The translations under genes and the position numbers were made by a program. From Castor canadensis (taxonomy: Eukaryota > Chordata > Mammalia > Rodentia > Castoridae): a stretch of DNA of 64,000 nt. The stretch spans positions 1,987,333-2,051,332 of the forward strand of contig NC_133399.1 of assembly GCF_047511655.1 (NCBI RefSeq). The letters are read 5' to 3'. Below, in pieces: positions 1-11,685 of the stretch. How positions within the stretch are numbered: position 1 is the first letter of the stretch; each line of letters starts with the position of its first letter. The notes under the pieces are model-generated. The model saw nothing but the letters and a program-made list of their open reading frames with translations. It searched no databases and had not been told where the DNA came from.

Positions 1-395
1 GGTCATGAAGAAAATATCTATTCTCTCCTTCCTAGATTCTGAGGGGGTTGCAAGGTGACTGCAGAGAATTGCTCAGTGAAAAGACTGAAAATGGAGAGGT
101 GCCGTCTTTTTTCCTGCTTTTAGTTAATTCATGGACTGAGTATGGAGTCCATGCTTTTTAGCAAAAGCAGTCTGAGGAACTGCTACAATGCTTTTTGACT
201 GATGATCCACATTTCTCTGTCTCTTCATATTTGTTGTTGTTTGTTCCTTGTGTGTGAAGAGAGGACATGATATGATCTTCATGCACAGCTTTGCCACTAT
301 CCTGTTTCTTCACCGTCTTTCCCTTTTTCTCATGAGGAAAATTTGCACTATCATATGCAACAGGTATTTCATTGTGATTCTGGTTTATTGTTTTT

Positions 396-475
396 AGTGG
401 TCGTGTGGTTTGAACTCAGGGCCCCATGCTTGATAGGGAGGCACTTTCTCAATTGAGCCACTCCACCAGCCCTTT
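396..475 (-). repeat. tRNA-derived SINE, minus strand
   Basis: The reverse complement reads as the common SINE of this window: a 'ggctggtggagtggctca' head followed by a B-box-like 'gttcaaac' stretch. No separate B1-like half is seen. Confidence 0.8.
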
Positions 476-1029
476 GATTTCTGAAATGTTCAAGTTTTAT
501 CTTCCCCTTTTCAGTGTATACATAGGCATTTGAAACCCATAGCTATAGATTTTATGTGGCTCCCACAAGTCCTCATTCAGGAAACAACATGAATGCTCAG
601 ACTTCGTAGTGTTCTGTGTTCTAAAGTTACTCCAGTTTACTTCTTCCATATGTATATTAGATCTCAGCATCCAGAACATGAAATCACATGCAGTAGGCTG
701 TATTACTGTCTCCAAAATAATGTTCTTGTAAACATTAACAGTAATTAAAAACTAGATCTTAATATTTTGTGCTCTGTATCTTGAATTTGAGTATATTTGT
801 CTCATTTCCCCCATGACTCTGCCCAACTTATGTTAAAGAAATGCTAGCTCTCCACAAATTGCATATTTTTAATTTATCACAAAAATTCAGCATATTATGT
901 GCTGTTTTTACCAAGTAAGAAATGCCATGTATTTTGGGCTCTCATCCTATTGGATCCCTCTGAAGAACATAGCAGAAACATGCAAACAATCATAGTTATA
1001 ACTTGGTGTGTATTTTAGTTTACTGTCCT
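476..1029. other. No gene recognised (first 1 kb)
   Basis: AT-rich sequence without a convincing coding frame. The last 250 bases are weakly similar to the sequence at about 41.7-41.9 kb and may be the diverged upstream end of the KRAB-flank copy that follows. The first 395 bases of the window likewise show nothing I can name. Confidence 0.4.
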
Positions 1030-1590
1030 ATAATCTCCCTGTCATGAACATTGTAGAAATGAGGAAATAGTTACATTTATAATAGAAGCAAATTCATTAC
1101 CTACCACAGGAGGATGTTAGTGTAAATTGCTTCAGAACACTCTCTCCTTTTTACAGTTAAGTTATTCAAGTTCATCTCAATAACAGTTCCCAGATACCAA
1201 GAGACACGGAATTTTTCTCATGGATTCATAACATTATTCTGTCTTAGGACACTTGGTGTTACTTTTATGGGAACAAGTAGTAGGAATTTGTAATGGGAAG
1301 TGCTAGAATCCCAGTGTACAACATGCAATTGTTGGGACCAGTTACCAAACAGGTGTTTGTGTTCTACTCCCAATTTAAAAAGTAGTTCCAATGAGGTGTC
1401 AGAAGTACTGTGTGATTTGTGATTGTAGATGGTGAATGAGATCGTGATGACCCTGAACTAAAATAAGTATTTGGTGGACCCATTGTCATGTGACTTTCCT
1501 AAAAAGACAGTCCCTACCTCAACTGTTAGGACTTTCACAGTTCTTATAGATGGTGTGGGATGTGGTAGGAGCCACTGACCTTTGAACATA
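1030..1590 (+). pseudogene. Relic of the 5' flank and first bases of a KRAB exon (copy 1)
   Basis: This stretch aligns by eye with the sequence just upstream of the intact KRAB exon at 42,425 and with a third copy at 60.9-61.2 kb. Shared stretches include 'attgcttcag(a/g)acactct', a following 'acagtt' run and the 'gtgggat..t.taggagcc' end. At 1,573-1,590 it reads 'gagccactgacctttgaa', which would encode the typical KRAB opening EPLTFE; the sequence then diverges and no further KRAB codons can be read. I infer a dead paralogue of the gene at 42-44 kb. Confidence 0.65.
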
Positions 1591-2193
1591 TGCCAACTAC
1601 AGATATGATACGTGATATGATAGATGATGTTATGAAGAGAATGTTTGATGGAGAAATATGTGTAAAAAAGGTTCATCTTTCCCACAAATGGAAATGCAGA
1701 ATGGAATAAAACCTGTCATTATATTTGCTGTCATTTTACCAGTATCCTCAGTAAAGGCAGACAGATGACAGGTTTGAGGTCCATGAAGCAATACACCAAG
1801 TTCAGAGCAGCCTGGACTAAATAGGGAGACCCTGTTTTAATGAATAACACATAAAATCTTTTTAAAACAAGTAAAAGTCCACTGAAAATTCTTCATGTAT
1901 TTGAATGCTGTATATGTAATATGAGCAAATTATAAATTTGTGCAGAATGTTCCATGTAACATGACCAAGGTACAAAAGCATTGTTTGAACATCAGCTTTA
2001 TGTTTACCATTCTGGTGCCTACTTGTAAACCCAGCTGCAAAGGAACCTGAGGCAGGAGGACTGCTAAAGCACATAGTTGGACATTGGCAGCACCCTACTT
2101 CAAATAATAATGGCTGCATAAATGAAAGTACATGGGTTAATGTAACATAAGTTTGTTAGTTATTTTTGAGTTTCATGGATACTGTCTCTTTAA

Positions 2194-2299
2194 AAAAATA
2201 TGTAATGCTTCAGGAATTTGCATGTCATTCTTGTGCATGGCCTTGTTAATCTTCTCTGTACCATTCCAATTTCAGTATATGTGCTGCTTAAGTGAACAT
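2194..2299 (-). pseudogene. U6 snRNA pseudogene
   Basis: The reverse complement aligns end to end with vertebrate U6 snRNA, including blocks such as 'gcagcacatatac', 'ggtacagagaagatta' and 'gcatgtcattctt' (the last as written on the + strand), with many substitutions. The + strand has a run of A next to its 3' end. The number of changes and the lack of a visible upstream U6 promoter argue for a dead retroposed copy. Confidence 0.88.
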
Positions 2300-2419
2300 G
2301 ATACTGACTGTGATAATCAGATCAGTTAATAAGGTGTTTCTTCTTTGATTTAAATCTGTGTTGGATTTATGTGTGGATTCAAGCACATTTTTCAAATTTT
2401 TCCCCTAGGCTTTAATTTT

Positions 2420-3480
2420 ATGTAGCTAGACAAGTACTCAAGTCCAGCACTCACTGGATCAGCAAGTGACCCTTGCTGAGAGTTCCCAGACATAGGAGAA
2501 TGCAGAGACCTTTGAATGCTGAAGTTCCAGACTCAGTAGCTTATCAATATGGCCTGCCACCACTGCACCTTGACTGAATGCCTAGAAGAAGAGGAACATT
2601 CCTAGTGCCAGCATGTGAAGAAGAGTCCATGTGTCTTTAGACTCTATACTGACAGTAGTGTTCATTTTGGTTCTTGAGTCTCTTTTTTCTTTCATTTCAG
2701 CCCCTGCTCTTTGCTACACACTGAGGCTCTCTTTTTCTCCCAATGTGCACTATGTTCATATTGTGAGGTTCATATATTCTATTTTCAATGGAACTACACT
2801 GCATGTTTTGTGAGGCTCTTACTTTCTGTAGGTTAAGTCTGCTCCCTGAGCCTGTGGCATCCACAGGCTTTTGCTTTTTTTTTTCTCCCTCTCTCCTGAT
2901 CCTCAGTTGTCTACTTTGTATAGGGTGCTGTCCACTACTGAAACTGCAGTGCCTTTCCATCCTTGCCCAATTTGAAAGATAATGCTTCACCATCTTTCTG
3001 GCTCTGTGCCTGAGAGGTAACAATAATTCATTGATGTACTAGTCCAGTCCACCATCTTCACGTTTATTAATGACTTGTGCAGATATGGATCCCTCCCTTC
3101 AATCACATTTACATGCTCTGTGTTTTGTGTGTTATTGATGTGATGTGGTGTCATTTGTTTTTCTTTGTTGTTGTGTCTCTATTCAAAATCATTTCTTCAC
3201 TGGTGGAATTGCTGAAGTGGTAAAGCATCTGCCTAGCAAGCATGCATCCAGGAGTTCAAACCCCAGTACTGCCAAAAAAAAAAAAAAAAGTTTTCTTCAT
3301 AGTTACCACAAGGGTTACATGAAGTATGTTATGACTATTCAAAATTTAGCAAACAAAACTTACCTTTAGTTGAATATAAAGACAATTTCTTTTATTTCCT
3401 TTCCACTGCACGTTCGATATTATTATGGCCACACTTTACATCTCACTATACTTAATATTCATTAAGAAATAGTATATGTT
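2420..3480 (+). repeat. Duplicated block A, copy 1
   Basis: About 1 kb that recurs at 27,736-28,240 (truncated) and 52,300-53,340. Shared landmarks are 'cactcactggatcagcaa', 'gttcccagacatag', 'tttagactctat', the 'gcacta' plus 'tatattct' stretch, and 'gttaccacaag' near the right end. A SINE at 3,199-3,290 sits in this copy and is missing from the copy at 53.1 kb, so it inserted after the duplication. Short open frames inside are not shared between copies, so I see no protein. Confidence 0.7.
3199..3290 (+). repeat. tRNA-derived SINE
   Basis: Reads 'ctggtggaattgctgaagtg', then 'gcctagcaagcatg', 'gttcaaaccccagtac', and ends in a run of 16 A. It interrupts block A copy 1. Confidence 0.9.
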
Positions 3481-3516
3481 CATTTGTTTTTAAAATAAGT
3501 TATAAAATAAGTTTGG

Positions 3517-3591
3517 TAGTATTCTGGTTTGAACACAGGGCCGCACATTTGCTAGGCAGGCACCCTACCACTTGAGCCACTCTGCCAGCCC
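3517..3591 (-). repeat. tRNA-derived SINE, minus strand
   Basis: Contains 'ggtttgaacacagggcc' and 'cacttgagccactctgccag', the complement of the SINE tail and head. Confidence 0.85.
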
Positions 3592-4089
3592 TGAACTTAA
3601 AAAATTTAATTCTGCCTTACAGCATTAGAGTATTCTAAATGTGACTAAGATTTACTTTTTTCCTGCTGGGATTAATACCATTTTCATGCTGTTTTAAGGT
3701 CACTTTGTATAATTTTTGCTTTTATCATCTGTAAGCTGTGTCACCACCTCCTTATGGAGAACACACAGAATATTCCAAATGGATCATCAACTGTGATAAA
3801 TGCAGGGTTTACAGCAGAAGCCTGAGGAATCTGTTCTTCAATAAGGATGAGTGGGTTTTAGTGCTGTATTCACCTAAAGTCAGAGTTTTATGGTCTTTCT
3901 GTTTGTGCATAATTGCTCAAAGCATAATTTTTGTTGATTTTATTACCTAGCAATACCACCTCATAGATGTGTTTACCTGTTCGATTTATTTTCTTATTCA
4001 ATGATTGAACTCTTCATGTACTGTTAGAAAAGGAATAAAATCAGTGGGATTTTATTAGCATATATTAATTATGCAAATTAATGTATTTC

Positions 4090-4266
4090 AGGGCTTTGCA
4101 CTTGCTTGGCAGGTACTGTACTACTTGAGTCACACCTCTAGCCCTTTTTTAGCTCATCTCTAGCAGGTGTTTCCCATTTTTTGTTTTTTGTTTTTGACCT
4201 CGACTGACGGGGATATATTTGTCCTTATCTCAGCCTCCCAAGTACCTCAGATTACAGGCAATGGTC
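4090..4266 (-). repeat. Composite SINE, minus strand
   Basis: The tRNA-like half (complement of 'ctagaggtgtgactcaag') is followed on its far side by a B1-like half, seen as 'cagcctcccaagtacctcag' and 'attacaggca'. Confidence 0.75.
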
Positions 4267-4621
4267 ATTGGTATCTGGTTCAGTATGACCTTTTCATACA
4301 TCCATGTGGTGTACTTGGATCAGAAACATTCTTCTACCCACCTCCTGCTTATCCTCTTCCTTTCCTCAAATAGTCCCTACTACTTTCATGTCTTTTAAAA
4401 TAGTCACATGTCACAGAAAAACTCTTCCTACATAGAGTTATTTACACATGTCTTTATATATAGATCTTGAAATATAAAACTATTCTGATAACATATACAT
4501 TGAAAGATATTTATGTAAACTACAGATACATGTAAAAAACTTTTGAAAGATGCATAAAAATACAGAATTTTTTTTGTATAAACACGAAGACCCCATATAC
4601 TATACAAAATAAATAAATGTC

Positions 4622-5430
4622 CTTTTTTCTTTTTGCTGAAGAGGTATTGTTTATTGAATTTAATAACACAGTTAAAAATATTGTATATCTGATTTAAAAA
4701 ATGTTTGCATCAGCTCAACACAAAGCATATTTACAAGCAACCATCAACTGCAGAAAACAGAAGAAAATAAGTTTCTATGTGATCCTTTTGTTTACTATAA
4801 GAAAATGAAGTATTTTTACAAATGTTAAAATTGTTAAGTTTACAGTGGTGCTAAACAGCAACCATTTAAGCAAAACCTCAATTTTTAAGAAAAAAATGTT
4901 TTTTGTTTTCTATTCTTGGCCTGAATTTTAATTATTTACTGTGGAACCAAAACCTCCTGAACCCCTTTCAGTGTCGTCCAACACTTGAACTTCTTCTGTT
5001 TCTTGATAAAAAATCCATTCACAAATTAGCTGAGCAATTTGATCACCCGTTTTTTTTTTTTTTTACTTCAAATTATTCTTTGCCAAAGTCAAACAGCATA
5101 ACACCAACATTTCCTATGTAATCTTCACTTATACACCAGCTCCTACATCTATGAAGTGTTTTGCAGCCAAACCAGAATGTGGAGCTACTCCTCCATAGCA
5201 CCCAGAAAGAAGAGCTGAATGTCTGTTTTCACAAGTGCTTTCTCCATAGATGGTACTGTATAATCATAGGCACTGTACAGCTCATAGCCTACGGCCAGTG
5301 AAGACCCTCGGTGGGGGCCGTGGTGTGCTTCAAAAGATGCACAAAGTGGAACCACATGTTTCCCTCCTCTGCAGGCCAGGCCTGTTTACTGGGGAGGACA
5401 GAGGGTATCTCTTCAGAGGAAGGCATGCTG
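4622..5430 (-). pseudogene. DUT: Processed pseudogene of deoxyuridine triphosphatase (dUTPase)
   Basis: Read on the minus strand, an intronless copy of the dUTPase mRNA runs from an ATG at 5,426 to a TAA at 4,928-4,930. dUTPase hydrolyses dUTP to dUMP and keeps uracil out of DNA. Recognisable pieces in order are the nuclear-isoform start MPSSEE, a PSK/AEEG segment, the AYDYT-like turn, [14 protein letters not shown] (frame-shifted here), [21 protein letters not shown] and the C-terminal [12 protein letters not shown]. Several frame shifts and stops break it, and a long T run at 5,049-5,064 marks an expansion in the FEVKKGD codons. The 3' UTR carries AATAAA (complement, near 4,650) followed about 20 bases later by an A-rich tail at 4,622. 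No intron is present. It is a dead retrocopy of the nuclear form. Confidence 0.92.
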
Positions 5431-5637
5431 GAGCAAAAGACAGAGCAAAAAACATAAGAGAGCCAGGTGAGTTTGGCTGGAAGCTCACCAGACTCCTAAA
5501 TAAATGTTCCTATTTGAAAAATTCACAGAATAAAAACCTTTGTACCATACTACATAAGAAAAAATGGTGAGCAGAAAGCCCTTCACCTGGTACATCTCAT
5601 TGGACCTCGATCTTGATACTCACAAAAATACTAATTT

Positions 5638-5830
5638 TGCTTGGCACCTGTGGATCATACCTAAAGGCTAATTACTAGGAAAGCTGAGATTGGGAAGATT
5701 GTGTTGAAGGGTAGCCTGGGTGAAGAAGTGACCCCCATCTTCAAAATAATCAGAGCAAAATGGGCTGTAATGGAGCACCTGGTTTAGAAGCACTAAGCCA
5801 TGAGTTGAAACTGAAATCCCACAACCCAAA
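5638..5830 (+). repeat. Composite B1-like plus tRNA-like SINE
   Basis: Starts with a 'ggcacctgtggatcatac' head, continues through 'aaagctgagattggg' and 'gtagcctgggtgaa', then the tRNA-like half 'aaatgggctgtaatggagca' and 'gagttgaaactgaaatccc'. Strongly diverged, so an old copy. Confidence 0.75.
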
Positions 5831-7329
5831 CAAGCCAAAAACTAAAGTATGAACTCTACTTTATACCTTTTTCAGACTGGTGTGTTTTACTATTAGCAAG
5901 AGAAGTTGGTCTAACACAGGCAGGTTTCTATATTCAGTCCTGTCCAGAACATATTAATAAAAAGGGCTTGTGGTTTTGTGGTAGCCAAAAAAAAAAAATC
6001 CTTGGTATTTAGTCTTCCTGGATTTGAAGGATGACATTTACTAGGAAGTGCCTTGCTAGTGAACTGAGCAATGAGTATATATCTAGGGAAAGGACTAGAC
6101 AGGGACATATAGGAAAAGGAAGATAATGATAATGCTACATAAGCAATGGATTTTGGAAGGTATTACCAGGACCCAGAAAATGGAAGGAATGGTGGCTACA
6201 CCTGATGGGCCTGGAGGCTCTTTTTATACAGAAAATAGAAAAGCCAAGGGATAATCTGCTACTAATGATAACTTTGAGATCATCGGAAAAGAGGTAAGAT
6301 GATGTCCCAGAGGCTGGTGAAGAACTCATGGAGTGAAAAAGATGTTGACAATTACTTCTGAATTGATCTTACCAAGTTTGAAATGTCAGATTCCAGGTTC
6401 TGGGAGAGTAGGAAACAATATATTAGTCAGCTTTCACCCTGTAACAAACTCTTGAGGTAGTGAAGCTATAAGGGTTAATGTTTTTTGGTTCCTAGTTATG
6501 GAGGTCCCATCCATGATGAAATAGCTCTGTTGGATTTGGACATGGGGCCTGGCAGCACATAGGATGAGGAGCATGTGATGGAGCAAAACCATAAACACCA
6601 CAGCAGGGAGTAGAAGAGCAGAAGTAGAGTAGGGTCCTTTGAACTCCCTTGATGGCTTGTCTCCAAAGATGTGAAGACCTATACTTGGCTCCAACTCTTA
6701 TAGTCTTGAAAATCTTCCAGTAATTCTAAGCAAAGAACAAATCCCTCACTCATTTGCCTTTGGATGACAGTGGTTCAAACAACACCAGGTAGGATGGAAT
6801 GGAGAGTGGTTTGCCAATAAGTAGTAATCTTATTCTGTACATGCAGATGTGTTTGACAATCTATTCATTCCAAGATTGGACCTTTATCCAGGCATGCATA
6901 GAAATGGTGGGGTCACACTGTCATTTCTCAAAGTTTATGAAAGTAAGCTTAGAGAAAGACTTAAGGAAGCAGGCACATGAATGAGTTTATGATTATGTCA
7001 GTTTCTTTTTATCAGAACATTAAAGTATCTCTGTGATTTTTCTCTCTGTTTAAGGTCAACAATGAAGGAGGGAACATAATTACCATGTAAGGAAGAGGGG
7101 ACAGCAGTCATGCTGAGGCCCCAGATTGAAATCCTTAGGTGTGCCTGCTGCAGCACCTGGTATTGTTGCACTGTGAGGAACCAGTCCAGTGCTCAGTTTG
7201 GTATTGAAGCTTGGGAATATGCTGTACCTTCTGAATGTGGGTCTTCATGGCAACTTGGGGTCAAACAGACCCCTTGTCTGACTACTCCAGAGTGTTTTTA
7301 TTCTTTTTAATTATTTTTAAAAAAATCTT
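5831..7329. other. No gene recognised
   Basis: I see no family-level protein similarity on either strand. The short open frames (at most 86 codons) carry no motif, signal peptide or repeat that I can support. Confidence 0.4.
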
Positions 7330-8710
7330 CACTCTTGCATCCTTTGTATAGTTCTGGTGAGAAAGCTTTGCTTTCTCCTTGTACTTATTAACTGTGGTCC
7401 CTTGTTCACATGTTCTTATTTTGTTTGGGTAATACAGTTTAGGTTGAGATTTCAGGTGTAAGAAATGCTTTTCCGTGAAGAGAAGTGCATGATCCCAATT
7501 CCTGAAATGTGACAACATCAGGCCTTTCCTCCTGGTCAAGTAAGTCCTTACCTGGCCTGGCCTAGAACCACAACTTTTCTGAGGTCACAGGCTGTCCCCA
7601 TGGGAAAATGAGTGTGAAATTCTCTCAGCATATTCCTGGCCCCATTTCCCAGTTGAAGAAGGGTCCATTCGGAAAAGCAGGTTCTGCTTAACTACAATGA
7701 GTCCCCAGGCTGGACTGGGTAGGCACCAGAAAGGAGACCTGGACCGCTGCAGGCTGTTCCTGGATTCAGTTATTTGGTTTTTGCACTCTCCCTGGTAGGG
7801 GATCACTTCTGGTGTTATTCAGATCTCAAGGGGTGGGTTCTGGCTCCCTAGCCAGTGAGACGTGCTTGAGAACTGGTGAGTCACAGGCTGGTCTAAGGAG
7901 GACCCTCTGCTTAATTCAGGAAATGCCTTCCTGTCTCTGCCATTTTCTGGATCACATTTTGCTGCTGAGAGAAATTTACATAATTCAGTCTCTCTGCTGT
8001 GAGCGGTGCAGTGTGCCAGGGTAGTGAGCAGAACTTAACTCACCAAAGGAGCCTGAAATGCTTTTTGCAAATGCCATCCTGTACCCTAGGAGGATGTTAG
8101 AAAGGGCCTGTCAAGGTTGGTACAGACCTGGGCCTCCCAAGTACAGCACCTCAGTGTGTGGCCTGAGTCTCTGCTTGTGCAGCTTTGCACTTTTCCTTCC
8201 TCGCCCTGAGGTGGACTGTTCAGATGGGTGAACTCTTGCATCCCACCTGTTATGTGCAGTGACCTGGCTCAGGCCCAGGCCCTATTAGGACTCCTCAGCA
8301 CTGAGCTCTAGGTCTCCTCAGACTTCAGTTGGTGGGAGGTTCTTGCTTCCTTCCTTATTCTTGGGGCATTGATGATTTCCCTGAATTAAGTAAGTGTTTA
8401 GAAGCTGGTATCAGATGAGGGCCAGGTCCGTAGCCCAGTTCTTCATAGGGCTGTCATAAATTCCTAAACTGAAGCTTTCTTCACATTGCCCAGCTCACTG
8501 CATAGGTTTTACATGTGTACATGATGTTCATAGTGAAAGGGAAATGTTGGGAAGGTGTTGAAGGTTTGAGGTTTTTGCAGTCTCTGACATAACTGGAATT
8601 GTCTAGATAATATGTTCAAAATTTAATTTCAGATGGAGGCAGGACCTGAATTATTGAAGTCACAGTTATCAGAACAGCACCAACTCTGAGGTCTGCAAGG
8701 TCTCAAGGGT
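7330..8710 (+). repeat. Block B copy 1: decayed zinc-finger-gene promoter and exon 1
   Basis: This block recurs at 32,285-33,500, 37,130-37,880, 38,795-39,900 and 54,470-54,890. The match to 37,130-37,830 is close for about 700 bases, for instance 'ggtacagacctgggcctccc' here and 'tgtacagacctgggtctccc' there. The layout (cysteine-free leader, ATG at the end of a short exon, donor, then 'tttgtgaccag...cctaggaggatg') resembles KRAB zinc-finger exon 1. Here the ATG at 8,058-8,060 is followed by CT, so the splice donor is lost. Function is inference. Confidence 0.6.
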
Positions 8711-8748
8711 GGCCACTTGTAACTTTTCATTCTTTTTCTTTTATTTTT

Positions 8749-8850
8749 AATGGCAGTACTGTGGATTCAACTCAAGGCCACATGCTTGTTAGGCAGCCTT
8801 TCTACTACTGGAGTCACTCCACCAGCCCCCTTGCTTTTTTTTTTTTGGAT
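8749..8850 (-). repeat. tRNA-derived SINE, minus strand
   Basis: Contains 'ggcagtactgtggattcaac' and 'ggagtcactccaccagccc', complementary to the SINE tail and head. Confidence 0.8.
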
Positions 8851-9039
8851 GGGCGTGAGAAGTGAGGTTTTAACTCTGTTTCCTTCTTGCAAAACAGACA
8901 TGCTACTACTGCTGGAGTCAATCTTTTTCATTCTCCTGAATCTTTTCTGGAACATAATTGCCATGTAAATCCATTTTACCCCACAACATAACTCTATTAT
9001 GTTTTTGTTATTTGTTTTTATTTCCTTGATTTAAAATAT

Positions 9040-9500
9040 TAGATTGAAACATGAGCTGTGAGAAATACCTGACCATCTACCTCATTCCAATATCGAGTGT
9101 ATGAACATTGACCCTACATTGACTTCCTGTGTACTAGCCTTTCTGAGTTTCCCCTCCTTAACTGACATGAGAAATTTTCTCCATGGGACATTGTGTCTGG
9201 CATTCTTTGAGTATATCTGTTGTACCGTTTTCAGGAGGAATATGCAGGAAGATCCCAGGAGTATGACCAGATGCAGGTGCCAGGACTGGAAGATCAGGAC
9301 AAAATAAGCTGAAGGCAGTTATCCCACAAACTGACATAGGTCTCCAGGGAAGGCCTGCCCCCAGATTCTGTCATTTTGAATTCATTTAGTCAATTGGAAG
9401 ATCCTTTTCCTGTCACTCAGGCCTTGGAGATCCAGCCCTATATCCATGAGCCATTCAGCGCGGCTGTTGTTAGTCTGGAGCAGCCCTCCAGTGAGAGGGC
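9040..9500 (+). pseudogene. Relic of a KRAB zinc-finger gene promoter flank
   Basis: Aligns by eye with 29,355-29,800, the sequence leading into the CpG-rich promoter of the intact gene. Shared landmarks are 'ttgaaacatgag', 'tgagtttcccctccttaac' versus 'tgagtctcccctccttaac', 'cattttcaggaggagta' versus 'cgttttcaggaggaata', and a GC-richer end 'gccattcagcgcggctgttg' corresponding to 'gccaatcagagtcgctgttc'. The sequence diverges before any exon 1, so this promoter copy is probably dead. Confidence 0.6.
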
Positions 9501-10204
9501 TGGTGGTATGAGGTACACTCTCAGCAGAATTTTCTTTTAAGAGGGTAAAGGAGGATTGCTGCTCTGTAAATCATGGGTAGTTTAAATTTAGTAGGAAGAT
9601 TAGCTGGTGTATGGATTTGTCACCTGAACTTTTATAGATGTTTGCTTAGTGATTTTTCCCGCTACTTGGAATGTTCTAATTTATTACACTGGACCATTTA
9701 GCATTAAACAGCTTCTTTGTACACTGTCACATGCCCTGTACTGATGACCCCTCCTGCCCTGCCTTTCGTCTTTCTTTGGCTGTTTCATTGTTCTGTGTAA
9801 CTGGTGTTCTGCTTTATTTGAAGCCCACTTGCTTATAATAAATTTTTCAAAAAAGTATTGTGTATTAAGCTGTGTTTCTCCAGTCATACTCATCCTTTAT
9901 TTACTTATGTATTCATTTATTTTTGTTGGTACAGTAGAGGTGAACACAGAGCCTTGTGGTTAGTAACAAGCATTATACCGTTTGAGACACTCTGCCACCT
10001 TCACTCCTTTATTAATGTAATTAATTGTGTTGTCACATTTTCTCTCCACACAGGATATCAAGTGTTTTTCAAATGTATGGTTATTTCCTGAACATATAAA
10101 ATCTTTCTAGAAGTAAGCTAAATGCATTTCAAATAACAGTGTGTTGCCTCATGGCAGTGCAGGTACATTATTATGTTCCCCTCTCTTTATCCACACCCCA
10201 TATG
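9501..10204. other. No gene recognised; one faint SINE
   Basis: Apart from a badly worn SINE-like piece on the minus strand at about 9,920-10,003 ('gaacacagagcc', 'gtttgagacactctgccacc'), nothing is recognisable. Confidence 0.4.
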
Positions 10205-10690
10205 TAACTTTAAAAAATTTTTCATATCATGAGCTATGATCATCTGGTCTATAGCTGACATTGCAATGACTTGAGTCAATGTTTTCTGTGGATGCAAGTA
10301 GGGAAGAAGAAAGCAAAGATTTTCTGTACATCCTGTTAGGATGAACAAAGGCAGTCAGGTTGTAACTGGACCCATTCCCCCTTGCAGGTGACTTATTAAA
10401 AATTCTCCACCCAGCCCTAAAGAAAAACAGACATCTGCCTTTTGCCATGACCCACCCATAAGCCATTATCTCAGGAGGGTCCGAGGGTCATTGAGGATTA
10501 TCCCATCCAGTGACTTTCTTGGGTCTTCTCTACCCACCTCCTTTATCTACCCCCAGTCTGTAAGCTGCAGTGGGCTTCAGCTGTCTTGCTGGGGTCCCCC
10601 TCCATGGGCCACTTCTCCATAGTAAACCTTGTGCTGTCATATGAGTCGTCATCTGCCTGTCCTTTCCATACTGTTCTTTCATTTCTAAAA
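10205..10690 (+). mobile_element. LTR-like sequence of a second family
   Basis: Its right part ('agtaaaccttgtgctgtcat', then 'ctgcctgtcctttccatact' and 'ttctttcatttct') matches 25,722-25,795 ('aataaaccttgtgctggcat' and so on), as expected for an R-U5 end around a poly(A) signal. A TATA-like 'cttattaaaaattc' lies at about 10,390. Ends and target duplications are not clear. The 480 bases after it may be internal sequence of the same element. Confidence 0.5.
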
Positions 10691-11171
10691 TATGGTTTTG
10701 AAACCTGAGGCAGTGTGTAGGTTCAACTTCCAGCTGTCCACTCTCGCAACTTGGAAAGCAGTGGACAACAGCAGCTCTTTCCGAAGTTCACCCTCGGAGC
10801 CTCAGCAGAGGATGAAGTCTTCCTTCCTCATCCCCACTGTCTCTCCACCTTTTTTTAGGTACTCTCCCACCCTTTCTTTTTTACATGGCTTCTCCAGGGA
10901 CCATTTCCCCAATTGCTGAACCTCTGCCCAACACCCACCTTCAATTTTGGTGAGTTTGCCCCTCCATTCGGGTGCCTCTTCAGCCCTACCCTGGACATAC
11001 TACTGTGGGCCATGACAAAGTTCTAGCAGGGGGAGAGACTCCCTCCATATACCAACTGGGTAGATTCACCTGCTATTTTCTGGGGACACCTAAAAAATAT
11101 CTATGCACATGCACAGATAGGGTAGGAGTTGGCAGTGGTGATGCTTCTGATACCTGATACATCTATCCTTC
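10691..11171. other. Unassigned sequence between two LTRs
   Basis: Lies between the LTR-like sequence ending near 10,690 and the first base of the provirus LTR. It may be leader or gag remnant of the neighbouring element, but I can read no retroviral motif in it. Confidence 0.35.
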
Positions 11172-11685
11172 TGTTGAGTCTGAATACCTAAGGCAGATGA
11201 GTGAGTTGCCCACCCCCCATGGACAGAACCATGAGCCCTGCACCTAGAGAAGGAGTTATAAACCTGCATTCTTGCACCCTGAGGAGGAGATCCAGGGTCT
11301 CACAAATCTGCCCTGGGGCTGATATGCAAAAGGCTGTCAAGGTTGTTCTCCTCCCCCCCCCCCCCCCATAAGGGGCAAACAGACAAGCTCATCTAAGAGA
11401 GCTCACATGCAAAGACATGGCCAATAAAAAAAAACCCACCTAACCAATACCTTTACCCAGAGTTAAAGTGTCCATAAAAAGCCCAAACCTTCATCTGAGC
11501 AGGGAGTTACCGGCTTCTGGTCTCCACTACACTTCTCTATCTGTAGCATTTCCTTTCTCTCTAATAAATCCTACTTCATATACCGGCTTTGGCTCTTCAT
11601 TCGGCGCCTCACAAGCCAGTTTCCTGGCCTGTGAAGGCAAGGACCCTCAACCCCAACCTGCAACAACTTGACACGGCAGATAACA
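11172..11685 (+). repeat. 5' LTR of the provirus
   Basis: Begins TGTTGAG and ends ATAACA; the 3' copy begins TGTTGGG and ends GTAACA. Internal marks are a CCAAT-like 'ggccaataaaa', a TATA-like CATAAAAA at 11,473-11,480 and AATAAA at 11,563-11,568. A run of 15 C at 11,353-11,367 is specific to this copy. The sequence right after it (TTTGGTG...) sits where a tRNA primer site is expected, but I cannot assign the tRNA. Confidence 0.9.
11353..11367. repeat. Poly-C run of 15
   Basis: Simple homopolymer within the 5' LTR; the 3' LTR has a mixed C/A stretch there. Confidence 0.95.

Noticed and set aside
2194-2299. Possible working U6 gene
   Set aside because: Too many substitutions over the length of U6 and no recognisable upstream promoter elements.
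4903-5121. Plus-strand open frames over 4.9-5.6 kb
   Set aside because: They run antisense to the dUTPase retrocopy, whose similarity explains the sequence.
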